Assembly: GCA_001599915.1 (NCBI GenBank)
Contig: BCIG01000020.1
Location: forward strand, 459,416-523,415
DNA from: Symbiotaphrina buchneri
Lineage: Eukaryota; Ascomycota; Symbiotaphrinales; Symbiotaphrinaceae
DNA: 64,000 bases
Direction of reading: 5' to 3'
Shown in pieces: positions 1 through 10,400 of this stretch. The notes beneath the pieces were generated by a model that did not search any database, was not told the origin of the DNA, and saw nothing but the letters and a program-made list of their open reading frames with translations. The translations under genes and the position numbers were made by a program. Positions within the stretch are counted from its first letter, which is position 1, and every line of letters begins with the position of its first letter.

Positions 1-1
1 A

Positions 2-790
2 CGCAGCGCTTTCCGCCCTAGTGATGATGCTACCATCCTTGGCTTTTTCATACCTGCCAATGCGATGATGGCCACTGAGCTGAAATTGTTGGCTGATCTT
101 GTCAAAACGGACGGCAAGCTTGAAATGGCGCAGAAACTTTTGGAATGGGGACAGTCCATTGAAGCGGGAATATGGGAGCACGGTACGGTTAATCATAAAA
201 AATATGGGGAAGTCTTTGCCTATGAAGTGGACGGCTATGGGTCGTCAATCTTGATGGATGACGCAAACATCCCGTCTCTGCTCGCTTTACCCATGTTAGG
301 CTTCGTCGACGCATCTGATAAAGTCTACCAGAACACAAGAAAAATGATCTTGGAGAAGAGTGGGAACCCTTACTACCTCAAAGGGAAAGGCTTCCACGGA
401 ATTGGTGGGCCCCACGTAAGTGGACCCTTCCCCCTCATACTGCCACAGCTGACCCTTTTGCAGATTGGGCTGCAAAATGCTTGGCCAATGAGTCTACTCG
501 TTCAGGCAATGACCAGTGACGATGACATAGAAATTTCACAAGCCATCAATGCTGTTCGAAACGTCAGTATGCTAGGCCTGGTACACGAGAGTATCAACGT
601 CGAGAAGCCTAGAGACTATACGAGTAAGCCTTCACATCTCTGATCTTATTGACCTGCCTAACTAATCCGTTCCTCAGGGAGCTGGTTTGCCTGGGCCAAT
701 TCTGTCTTTGCGCAGACGATACTAGATGTGGCGAGCAGGAAGCCTCATCTATTATTTGGAGATGATGCCGAGCCGTACATCATTGAATGA
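2..790 (+). CDS. GH125 exo-alpha-1,6-mannosidase-like protein (Mug157 family), 3' part only
   Basis: The 5' end lies outside the window. Visible exons are 2-415, 464-623 and 678-790 (228 residues). The 48-bp first intron keeps the frame, so the region also reads straight through; removing it gives the family block GIGGPHIGLQNAWPMSL. The second intron (624-677) restores RDYTRSWFAWANS, followed by the C-terminal stretch KPHLLFGDDAEPYIIE and a stop. The opening residues RPSDDATILGFFIPANAM also fit the family. Glycoside hydrolase family 125 enzymes remove alpha-1,6-linked mannose; fungal members are usually about 500 residues, so somewhat under half is seen. Family assignment is from motif recognition. 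Substrate and location cannot be judged because the N-terminus is missing. Confidence 0.85.
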
Positions 791-1236
791 GCATGGTATC
801 CTCACGTTTTATGACTGGCATCTTATGATGGCCATATGTGAATTTTGGAGTGGAACGACAGCGATCATCGGCGGCTGTCACGTTGCATAGCGACCTTTGA
901 GATACCAGAGTATAGACATTATGAAATCAAGCTGATACAAGTATCTCGACGTGTCCCTCTTGTCATCTAGGAGTGACATGTACCGTCCTATGTAACATGA
1001 GAAACAGTAATGGCAGTTCTCAGGGGTTCAGTGGAGGAGGATTAACCGTAGCCGGATTAGGTAAGCGAGCTGGTGCGCGTCTCGGAGTCGGGAGCTCTGC
1101 CTGGATGACAAGCTCTCAGAGCCGCCCATCGACATACGAAGCTACGTAGAGATAAATCATCACCATCCAACAACGACATCTACGGATATCATCTCCGCCT
1201 CTATTCACAGGGTATTCGAAGCAATAACCGATCACG
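791..1236. other. Intergenic, GH125 3' flank and ump1 promoter
   Basis: 446 bp between two genes on the same strand. It must hold the GH125 3' UTR and the ump1 promoter and leader. I see no open frame, RNA gene or repeat worth naming. Confidence 0.5.
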
Positions 1237-1963
1237 ATGGTGCGTGGACTTATTCCTCACTCCTCACCGTCCGTCTTACACACAAGCTGCATCCCTCACT
1301 ATCCACCGCACCTATCTCCGGGCCTGAAAGAGCCATCCATGAACCATCCAGCACATACTGACGCGTCTTCCAGTCTCTCCGCGTCGCCCCGGCGCCGACC
1401 CACCCCTCATCCACGACCAACCTCTCAACCCGGACACTCCCACCCTCCACACCCAGCAAGGACCTTCCCCTCGGCGCTCCCTCCGCGCCCGGAATCCACG
1501 ACACCCTTCGCTCTCGCATAACCCTCCCCAGCACAAACACCGCCACCCCCGCACCGCTGCAATCCAGCCACCCGCTCGAGTCGCGGCTGGCGAACTGGCA
1601 GGCGACGCAGGACGCGCTGAAGATGGAGGGCCTGCGGCGGACGTTTGGGATCGCAGAGCCCGTGCGTCGCGGCATGGAGCTGAAGATCTGTCGTGAGGGC
1701 GAGTGGAGGCCCGCTCTATTGGGGAGTGCTGGCTCGGCGAGCGGGATGGGCGTTCATGAGGAGATCCTCAGGGGCTTGGATACGACGGTGGCGTGGGAGG
1801 ATGTTTTTACTGCTGGTAAGTTGTGTGATTGTGAAGGAGTTGTGAGGGGACTCCTGGCAGATGGGAAGATGCTGATGAGTGCTTTTTAACCGTAGGCGAA
1901 GAGTTCCGCGAGGCGCCAGATGTCCATACCGAGATGGAGCATCGATTGAGGATGAACTGGTAG
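1237..1963 (+). CDS. ump1: Proteasome maturation factor Ump1
   Basis: Exons 1237-1239, 1374-1815 and 1896-1963 give 170 residues. The first exon is only the ATG, cut at once by a 134-bp intron (gtgcgt to ttccag); exon 2 then opens with SLRVAPAP. The conserved core follows: SHPLESRLANWQATQDALKM, then LRRTFGIAEPVRRGMELKIC, and the protein ends TEMEHRLRMNW. Ump1/POMP is a chaperone of 20S proteasome assembly that is degraded as the first substrate of the finished particle. The length suits the family. No other ATG precedes exon 2 in frame without a stop, which supports the isolated initiator. The core match makes the call secure; the first exon rests on frame and splice motifs. Confidence 0.92.
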
Positions 1964-2610
1964 GCTGGGGGTGCGGGAAGGCTGGTGTATTGGAGGAACG
2001 GGCAGGTTCTTCAGATATGAGAGACGATGAGGGCGGAGAGATAGCAGGAAACTGGCTTGACACACCAGCGAATATTGGCCAGGGATAACAGCGCAGCATG
2101 GCAAAGAGCTTGCAGCGGCCGAGTGTTCGACCCTCAAGGCTCACAGGCAGCGTAACGGTGTAAGGCGCTTTCACATAACAATGGCCTACTGTATCACTAG
2201 ACTCAAGAGTGGCGCAATAAAACGGTCTGAGCAAAAGAAAAGACTCTACGCCGTATCCATTGCATTTTAATGTAAAAGTCTGGACGTTCTTCCGATCACC
2301 ACAGGATTTCAGTCTCGTAGGACCGGAATCCATGGCGCAGGTGACCTGTCTCAACATCCACGAGAGCCGAGCATTTGCGGTTGTACTATAACACCGCACC
2401 ATTCCTGGAACAACCCCACACAGAGTCCGGAACAGAAGAACCTGCCGACGATATGGAACATTGAAACGACCACATAGACAGGTAGATCGGAAGGAATTAC
2501 AAGCCCAGACCCGGACACCGTGGAGCGCCCCCTTGTCGTACACCCATGCGTCGCTAAATGAGAATCGAGATTGTGAAGTAGGAGGAGTTGTACGAGTGAT
2601 GGCGGAGGCG
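1964..2610. other. Intergenic between ump1 and the minisatellite
   Basis: About 650 bp of convergent 3' flank. The open frames here are short or depend on the repeat and show no recognisable protein. No RNA gene seen. Confidence 0.5.
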
Positions 2611-2909
2611 AGGATGGAGCATGGAAGGATGGAGCATGGAAGGATGGAGCATGGAAGGATGGAGCATGGAAGGATGGAGCATGGAAGGATGGAGCATGGA
2701 AGGATNNNNNNNNNNNNNNNNNNNNNNNNNNNNNNNNNNNNNNNNNNNNNNNNNNNNNNNNNNNNNNNNNNNNNNNNNNNNNNNNNNNNNNNNNNNNNNN
2801 NNNNNNNNNNAGGATGGAGCATGGAAGGATGGAGCATGGAAGGATGGAGCATGGAAGGATGGAGCATGGAAGGATGGAGCATGGAAGGATGGAGCATGGA
2901 AGGATGGAA
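2611..2909. repeat. 15-bp minisatellite interrupted by an assembly gap
   Basis: Perfect tandem copies of AGGATGGAGCATGGA: six full units at 2611-2700 and six at 2811-2900, with partial units at the inner and outer edges. The middle (2706-2810) is N. The unit is a multiple of three without stops, so both strands stay open through the array and produce spurious open frames. It starts about 50 bp beyond the stop codon of the minus-strand ubiquitin-fold gene and so probably lies in its 3' UTR or just past it. Confidence 0.95.
2706..2810. other. Assembly gap (105 N)
   Basis: A run of N inside the minisatellite. Units start at 2701 and 2811, 110 bp apart, which is not a multiple of 15. Either the gap length is only an estimate or an imperfect unit is hidden in it. 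Confidence 0.98.
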
Positions 2910-2959
2910 GAGCCTGGGTATCATATATAGGCGGAAGCAGTATGAGGAAATCGCGTGCA

Positions 2960-3927
2960 TCAGAGAATGACACATCGACATCCAGGACTGCTGTCGTTCC
3001 CGTCCCTTTCGCGGCCTACTCCCTTGGCGGTCTTTGCGTCCTCCTCGTCGATGACTTCTTGTGGTCGGACGGTCATATGGATGACATTTGGCGAATCGGC
3101 TTGTAATCGACATTCTATCCAAGATATTAGTCTTCAATTCTAACATATCGACACGAATGACCGACCTTTGAGAGGTTGTTTATCATCTAGTAATCTTCCA
3201 AAGTGGATAAGACGGATCGCACTAGGACTCAGCGGCTTTGGCTCCCACTCTGCAGAGTTTCTCGTCAGCATGGATATAGGTGAGGTGAAAGTGTCGAGTA
3301 AAGGTCGAAAGATCATTTGGAGGATATTCTGAAAAACACAACAATGCAGGTGAACGTACCTTCACGCCATTCCCTCAATATCAATTCCTTCAGCGTATAG
3401 ACACTCATGTTGAAAGGATCCATGTCCGTAGGGGTGACATTTCTCTTCTTCAGATATCTTTCATCGATCTTATAAGGATGCCGGGCCCCATTCGTGAGCA
3501 GTAAAGTAATGGCAAGTGTTGTCCCACCCGACTTCATATCCTGTAACTGCGTCTCGTCATCTTCTAGCGACGATCCAATGGCCGTCGACATTTGCCGCTC
3601 CATCCGCGTCCTGGCAGTCTCTGAATCCTCCTTCTCCTTGCTCTCCGTCGCGACGGTCGTTGTCTGCTCCGGTTGTGTTGGTACAGTGGTAGGGTTCGAC
3701 GGTTCTGAGGACGGCACTGATGTTGTCGAGGTCGCAGCAACTGGGTCTTCGGACGTAGAATTGGCTGGTGCTTCAGATGGCGGTTCGAGATGTGTGCCAG
3801 GAGGTATGTCGGACGGGCCTAATGCGGCTGATGGGGATGAAACGTCTGGGGTGTCCGACGTCGCCTCGACCGTCTCCGGACGGCTATCGGTCGTTGATGA
3901 TGGCTGGGGCTGCTCTGTGGAAGCCAT
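2960..3927 (-). CDS. Prenylated ubiquitin-fold protein (UBL3/MUB type)
   Basis: Exons, in transcript order: 3927-3360, 3249-3166, 3099-2960; 263 residues. Residues 1 to about 130 are a Ser/Thr/Pro-rich low-complexity region. A ubiquitin-like fold of the Rad60-SLD/UBL3 type follows: LAITLLLTNGARHPYKIDER, then SVYTLKELILREWREEWE, SAIRLIHFGRLLDD and SPNVIHMTVRPQE. The protein ends SSPGCRCVIL, a CAAX box (CVIL) with a second cysteine two residues upstream, as in plasma-membrane-anchored MUB/UBL3 proteins. These recruit E2 enzymes or mark cargo rather than being conjugated. The second intron has an unusual donor (gtcggt) and an AAG acceptor, but it alone closes the frame onto the C-terminus. The long N-terminal extension is typical of fungal versions as far as I recall. 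Confidence 0.85.
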
Positions 3928-4692
3928 GGTGCACGCAAAAGAACAAATGAAGACTTTTGATTCAGTGCTCGAGGCCCAGGCCGAAGTGGAGGTGCAGGAA
4001 TCTTATTCCGACGACGGAAAATTGGGATTGGGATTCAAAAGAAGAGATGATGTGGAGGATCAGCGACGAGCGGACCATCAAGTAAGCATCCTTCCCGGGC
4101 GGCCCAGTGCCCTATCACACGAGCGGAGAGGAGGGAGACGCAGAGGGATGGAGCGAGCGGACACTGGCCGTCCCAACGCGGAAAGGCGTCCAACCCTAAA
4201 GCTCACTAGCGAGTCTTGTCCTCAGGTCGGGGTAACCGGCTCGTCGACTCCGCGCGTTCCTGGGAATGGGAGGCAAAAAGCTTGGACATGGACATCTCCC
4301 AATCTACGCTTCGTACCAGGGAGCCCGACCATGCATTTGTGTCTCGCTCAATTCCGGAGTCTCATTGGTATTATATTGATTTTATATAAGCGTTACCCTC
4401 CTTGTTGACTGGAAGATGCTTCCTAGTTACTTTTGGGGTATTTCCTTTTTTCCTTCACATATGCATAACAGCTCTCAAGATCACTTCGACTGATATATGC
4501 TCCAATCGGCTCGAACGGACCCTTCTTCTGTGGTACAGCAGTCCATTACTCGAAGCCCCAAAATGTGCCTCCAGTAGAAGCCCCACCGGGAAGTCATCAA
4601 CCACGTTCTTCTGATGTCATTATGCAGTCCTTGCGATGAATGATGGCCTCGCAGCGAAACCTCCTGGTCTCTGCCGCGCCATGCCCCGCCCG
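3928..4692. other. Intergenic, promoter of the ubiquitin-fold gene and erg8 3' flank
   Basis: 765 bp. A plus-strand open frame enters it from the antisense of the ubiquitin-fold gene but has no recognisable content. A T-rich patch around 4430-4460 follows. No RNA gene or repeat seen. Confidence 0.45.
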
Positions 4693-6261
4693 CTATGATT
4701 TGTAAATCTTCTCGTCTTCGATTCTAGCCCCCTCGAATTCCTCCCTTACACCTAGTAATCTGACTTTGCCAATCTGCTCGCCAGGGGTCTCACTCTTGAC
4801 TTCCCATTTGGCAACGAAGCTTTCCAGGTTCCGCAAGACGTCCTCCTTATCTTCAATGAGCAAAACAATGGCATCGAAGCCTCCCGCCCCGGGAACCACC
4901 CCGCCAAATATTCCCGGCAGTGACGAGCAAGCGTCTATTAGTGCGGTCTGAGCCTCCGGTTCAATTGGTACTCCTGATTTGGCAGACATCTCACGGATCA
5001 GGTGCCGGATAGCGAGTAAAGCGTCCCTTAGCCCTTTATAATCCCGCTCTGCCATCGGTGTCCGGTCAAGGTCCGCGAGCACCTGCCTCAAAGCTTCATT
5101 CTTGCTCTGAAGTGTGTCCCAGATTGCATTGGCCTCAGTAGGGTTCTCTTTCCGCCAGGCAAGCACTTTCTTAACCATTCCCACGGTCTGCGAGCCACAG
5201 TCGACGTCACACATGACAAGCCTGATGCCTTTGGGGATGGAGACGTTAGTCTTAAAGACCTCTGTATCCCAGATACGCTCCGAGCCGGAATCCTCGACTA
5301 ATGTCCGTAGTCTTTCGGTGAACCCAGCGGAACCAAGCTCCCCCAGAGGATCGAGAATGCTTGGAGAGAACCTCCTATAAACACATGAACCATATACTGC
5401 TGCAGCCACATCAAAGCCGGAGCCGACTTTACCCTGTGCTGCACAGTGTGATATCTGAGCCAAGTTATGAAGCAATCTCCTTCCACGTTCGGAAGAGATG
5501 TCCAGAACATCCTTGGGGATGTAGTAAGACAATATCGCACCAGTGGAAGCAGTCACCAAGGCAGCAGAAGAACCAAGGCCTGTCTTGTGGGCACTTTGGA
5601 TTGTCACACCGAAGTCGAGAAACCGGTCGTTAAACCCAGGAAGAGGTTTTCCCGAGTGGGAGTAATAGTCTCTGTCCGCAAGGATGGTAACTGAACATGG
5701 TTCCAGGTCTCCCTGCACCACGGTGCTGACATAGCTCAAGGCGTATGCCAGTGCTGTCTCAACAAATGGATTCTTGGTCTCTCTAGATACAAGGCAATGC
5801 ACGTCAGTTCTTGCTTTTTAGGAATTTGAAGTTTTTGTATGTTCAATTGAGGAAGAGAGATGTAACAGAGACACGATTTAGCTTGTTTACAGGCCTCCAT
5901 GCACTTCCATAAGCACAATAAGAAGCCAATAGCACAGAATAATTTGGTTTTGGAGAGAAGGCATGCGAAGAAAATGACAGGGACCGTGGGACTGAATCAC
6001 ATACCTTTGGACTTGTTGGAGGATTACTCCGGTATCAGAAGCCGATGCATACTTGTAATCCCATTGGGCGTCCTTGAATTGCGGTGACTTGACCACAATA
6101 ATCGAAGAATTGGCGGACGGTCTTGAAGCTTGGCTTACTTGGACATGTATACGAGCATCCAGTCCAAAAACCAGAGCAGTGTAATGTCGATCGAGGACTA
6201 GATAGCCGCCCGCCAGGAAGACCTTGCCTGGGGCGGACACGGCCACTGGAATGGGACTCAT
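4693..6261 (-). CDS. erg8: Phosphomevalonate kinase (GHMP kinase)
   Basis: Exons 6261-6005 and 5782-4693, 448 residues. It phosphorylates mevalonate-5-phosphate to the diphosphate in the ergosterol/isoprenoid pathway. N-terminus SAPGKVFLAGGYLVLD is the GHMP start block; the ATP-binding motif is AHKTGLGSSAALVTAS; the C-terminal GHMP motif is VPGAGGFDAIVLL. The start MSPIPVAVSAPGKV was chosen because family members begin about seven residues before SAPGKV; an in-frame ATG 54 bases upstream would add MAHHEAGRQ. The 222-bp intron (5783-6004) is long for this window but joins QVQR to ETKNPFVETALAYAL, as in homologues. Divergent from the PPR gene. Confidence 0.93.
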
Positions 6262-7465
6262 GAGGGATCTACGCCCTGCACAGACGTCCTGACGTCCAGC
6301 CTCGTGATGGGCCAAGACACCGAGCTAGACCCCGGATTTAGGGGTTAGTCGGAATTGACCGAGAAGGAAATACCGGTAGGGGAGAAACCGGAAGGGAGAT
6401 GGGATGGAAAAGCGCCACTGATGCCGTTTCAATGCATTGAGAGCTAAGGTATGGTTTATCAGATCTTCCTCTAGCGGCTGACCTTCGCTAGGCGCGGCCA
6501 ATCCAGGATATCGGGATGTTACGAGGAAAAGGGCGAGACGGGATGACAATTGTGGATGACGGGGATGATGTGGCCCACCTGGCTGGCGTTCTCCAGGCAG
6601 CAACGGGCTGAGCGTGCCGTCAAATCCTCCGTAAAGATGATAGCAATAAATGGACAATTGGACAAATCAGCGTCTCAACCTTTTCAGGGGCGGAAGGAAA
6701 TGGAGGGCGCAGGTCGGCGAATGTCGGTTCCGTGTATTGTGGACAAGCTTTCGTCGGTGATTTGCTAAACCGTTACAGGCCGCATGTGACCTTGGATTGT
6801 TCCTTGAAATCCCGTAGCGGCGGCGTGTTAGTGAAAGAGTTACCGGTAAGAGGGAAAGTTTAGGTAGACCAGTACGTACCTTAACCTCTCCGACCACCGC
6901 CATCTCCACAAATTCCCGCTTTGGTCCACCAGCTTCTTCCACGGTGACACACAGCCTCCGCCCGTCTTCCGCCAGGCGACATTTTTTTGCTACTGGTGCG
7001 CGACACTTCGATCTGACTGACTCCTGCTCTTTACACGTACTCTTCTTACCTCTTCTCTGCTCCTTCTTCTTCCGCCTTTCATTTTTGGCTCATCTACTGT
7101 TTTCTTCGACCAGAGGACCTCTCTTTTCCTTCAGTTCCGTACCCAGTCAGACACCACGTCTTACTGTTTTCGTTGATCAGCCCTCCTGCTGTCCCTCCAC
7201 CATCCAGGGACTTACCTACATTACGACCATCTCAGCCTGCGACTTTCTTCATACAGCGCGTTTGTTGGCGGCTTTCCTGTCGCCAATGAACCTGCATTAT
7301 TGTTGCTCGAGTTGAGAACCTCGTAAGTGACCCCATCTTCCCAACCGGTTGTTCCGTTCCGCAATAAATGGGCGGAGCACTTGCTCAATGGTTTGGCGTG
7401 ACTGACAGGACTCGATCCCTCGCAGCACTCTTCCCTTCTCTTCAGAGGGGTCTCGAGTTCACTAA
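6262..7465. promoter_or_regulatory. Divergent intergenic region between erg8 and the PPR gene
   Basis: 1.2 kb serving both genes. A pyrimidine-rich block at about 7020-7200 (runs of cttcttcc and ctcttc) resembles fungal core promoters and leaders. A likely 5' UTR intron of the PPR transcript lies at 7325-7408 (gtaagt, branch-like tgactgac, cag). On the minus strand a short ATG frame at 6942 runs to a gtacgt donor near 6880; I could not extend it into a gene. Confidence 0.5.
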
Positions 7466-10400
7466 ATGGTTTTCAAACCGTTCACCCACCTTGCGCGTCA
7501 AAGCTTTGCCAAATCCTTCACACATGGCTGTGCACAGTCCCTAGTTGCCGCCTCGCAGTCCTCCTACGCGTCCGGCACCACACCTCTAGGGTCCTTCGGT
7601 ACACATCCTTCGAATCGGTTTGCAAAGTCGAATTCGAATCAATTCCACAATGCTTTCCAGACACAGGCCGGGGCTGGCAGCGGTGCCAAGGGACATGAGG
7701 CTACAAATCCTACCACGGATGGAGGGTTAGCTGCTTACTATGCTGCTTGGCAACAACACCAGCTCTCAGAAGACAAGGAATGGAAACAATTTCACTTCAT
7801 CCCGCGGATAGGATGGAAGGGTCCTACCCCTGTCCCTCCGCAGGACGGAAAGGGCAAGGGTGAGACTGGCGTTACAGCGCAGGAAGAGGAATCACAGAAG
7901 AGTAGGGGCGGGTTGGTCAGATCGTACAGCACCAGTGCATTGGACGATATCGCAAAGGTAGAAGAAGCGGTTGCCGAGGCTGCTGCTGTGGCAGAAGCAA
8001 ACGCAATTGGAGAGGCTGTTTCTGCTGAGGTACCAGACACGACTGCCAGTGTGGGAGAAGCGTCGAAGCCGACAGAGCAACATGTGGTTGACCTCGATAC
8101 TTCCGTGCTTCAAACATCAATAACTGCGTCAGAAGCATCAGGCTCTGGGGTTGCTCCGTCGGATGCCGACACCGGCATCACATCTCCTGCCTCGTCCTAT
8201 GCGGGCGCATATATCGAGCATATCGTCGAGCTCAAAGATGCCGAGCGCTATGCAGAGATCCCTGCGGTTTTCGAGACAATGCTCTCTGCTGGTGTCAAAC
8301 CCACGTCGACCGCGTATAATGCACTTCTACTGGCGGCAATCCGCATGGGCCTTCCAAAGCATCAGGTTGTCCCAAAGGCTTTAAATGTCTACAGCGATAT
8401 GCTTAGACGGGGGGTTCTTCCCGATGCTGCTACGTATTCGACACTGATCGGCCTCCTTGCCTCCCGGGCCCTCGATGTGGATGCCATGAAATCCAGCTTG
8501 GAGGAGAAGAGGACGAGGTTCGGCGGTATGGAAGAGGAGGGCAAGTTCATGTTCCAATCAAACGAGGCCGAATATGACATTCTGTCCGAAGATAACTCTC
8601 TGGTCATGGCGTTAAAGATATTCGATGCTGCCAGCCAAGCGGGCAAGACCGCCGGAATTGCAGCTGAGACCTATCGTCTGCTGGTTACTGCTTGCGCCGA
8701 ACAAGCGCGAATCGATGACATGATCAGGCTATATGCGCATATGGAAACGCAGAAGCTGACACCTCACGGCAACATGTTTCCACCAATGATTAGTGCGTTT
8801 GCTCGTTCAGGTAACCTCAGTGGCGCTGTGGAGTGCTATAACGAGTATAAGGCGCTTGCTGTAGCAAATGACAATGGAAAGGTTGAGCTCTTGCATCGGA
8901 ACGACAACGATGTGTATGCTGCACTCATAAAAGGCTACGCCAGCTGCGGCCGGACTGCGGGTGGCATGAAGTTCCTGGACAAGATTGTGGAATCATTGGA
9001 CGGTATCACAGACGCTCGCGACGAAATGTTGATGGCGCTGAAGGATACTGTGATCTCGCAAGGCTTGGTGCGGGAATACGTGCAGAAAGGGCTGCCCTCT
9101 CAGGCTCTAAAGTTTGTTGAGGAACAACAACTGACCAGTGGAGCTCGTGGAAAGGCGATGGCTGAAATATGTGCCAAAGCAGCCGATATGAATGATCTGG
9201 ACACAGCTGAAGAGGCGTTTCGCCATGTCATGAGCAGTGGCCAAGACTACGCCGTTCCTGCCATGTCAATGCTAGCTTTACATGTGCGCCAGGGTAATGT
9301 GGACGCAGCAAAGGCATTTTGGTCGACCCTTTGCTCCGCAGAGACGGTCAACAAGGATTTCATCGAGCCTACTGCAATGTATTCTGTCGCGTTGATCGGC
9401 AGTGGGCTACTGGATGAAGGTATTTCTCAAGCAAGGAATATGTTTTCCCGGATTCGAGACTCTGTTGGGCAAGCAAGAGCCAGGGTGGAGGTTGTGGAGG
9501 AGATCGATGAAGCCATCGAATTCATCGGCCGCTTTCTGACAGAACGGGCTATACTCTTGCCAACTTCAGCGGGCATGAACTTGCTATGGCTGATGATTGA
9601 AAATGGTGGCCTCATCACCCCTGTGGCTGGACAAGTACTTGCGACCTTCGGGCCGGAAGACCTTGCACGTCTAAGCTGGACAGACCTTATACTGGCGTTG
9701 CAAGTCCAGGCCGGCATGCTCGGCAACAATACAGGAGTGGGCGATATTGCTGGACCCGCTAGGTTCACGCACATGGTGCAAGCGGTCATTGCAAGTGGCC
9801 TACCCGTGGACAAGCGTACGTCGCAACTAGTGAGTGATGGCTTAACGAAAGTTGGTCGCTCTCGGCCAGACCTGGTTCTGCAGTGGCAGAATTACCGCCA
9901 CCCTGTATATGTTGAACGGCAGCTCACACCTTCGATCGATACACCTCTCCGTCCGCTTTCGGTCGCTTCTGCGCATGAGGACACGTTCGACCCATATGGG
10001 ACTACAACTGACTTTAAGGGCTCCACAATCATTGCTGAAGTACTGGAAGGACACCATGGTCGAAGTGGATCTAGACTGGACGAAGCTCTCAGCAAATTCA
10101 AGAACATGCGTCGCGCTGGCAGACATCCTCGCTACGTCACCTATGCTAAGCTGATCTCAGCAGCTGCCAGGGAAGGGAGGACTAGTCTCGTTCATGACTT
10201 GCTGGGCATGGCGAAACATGACCTTCCATTGCTGAGCCAGTATCGCGCTGTCAGGTATGGCTGGGTCGCTATTTTAGACGCGGTTGTAGGCGCATGCCTT
10301 ACTCTCGGTGACCGAACATCCGCTGGGCGGTATCATCAAGAGCTTCTCAACATGGGTGCTACTCCTTCGGCTAATACATTCGGTCTCTACATCACAACCC

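Noticed and set aside
2611-2909. CRISPR-like array
   Set aside because: Units are contiguous without spacers, and the organism is a fungus; it is a minisatellite.
1716-3146. A 476-codon minus-strand frame across the minisatellite and gap
   Set aside because: It is open only because the 15-bp unit has no stops and N was read through. Its right end is an out-of-frame shadow of the ubiquitin-fold gene's last exon.
6667-6942. Possible small gene starting MEEAGGPKREFVEMAVV on minus
   Set aside because: The frame meets a gtacgt donor after about 20 codons, but no downstream exon could be found; it may be erg8 leader sequence.
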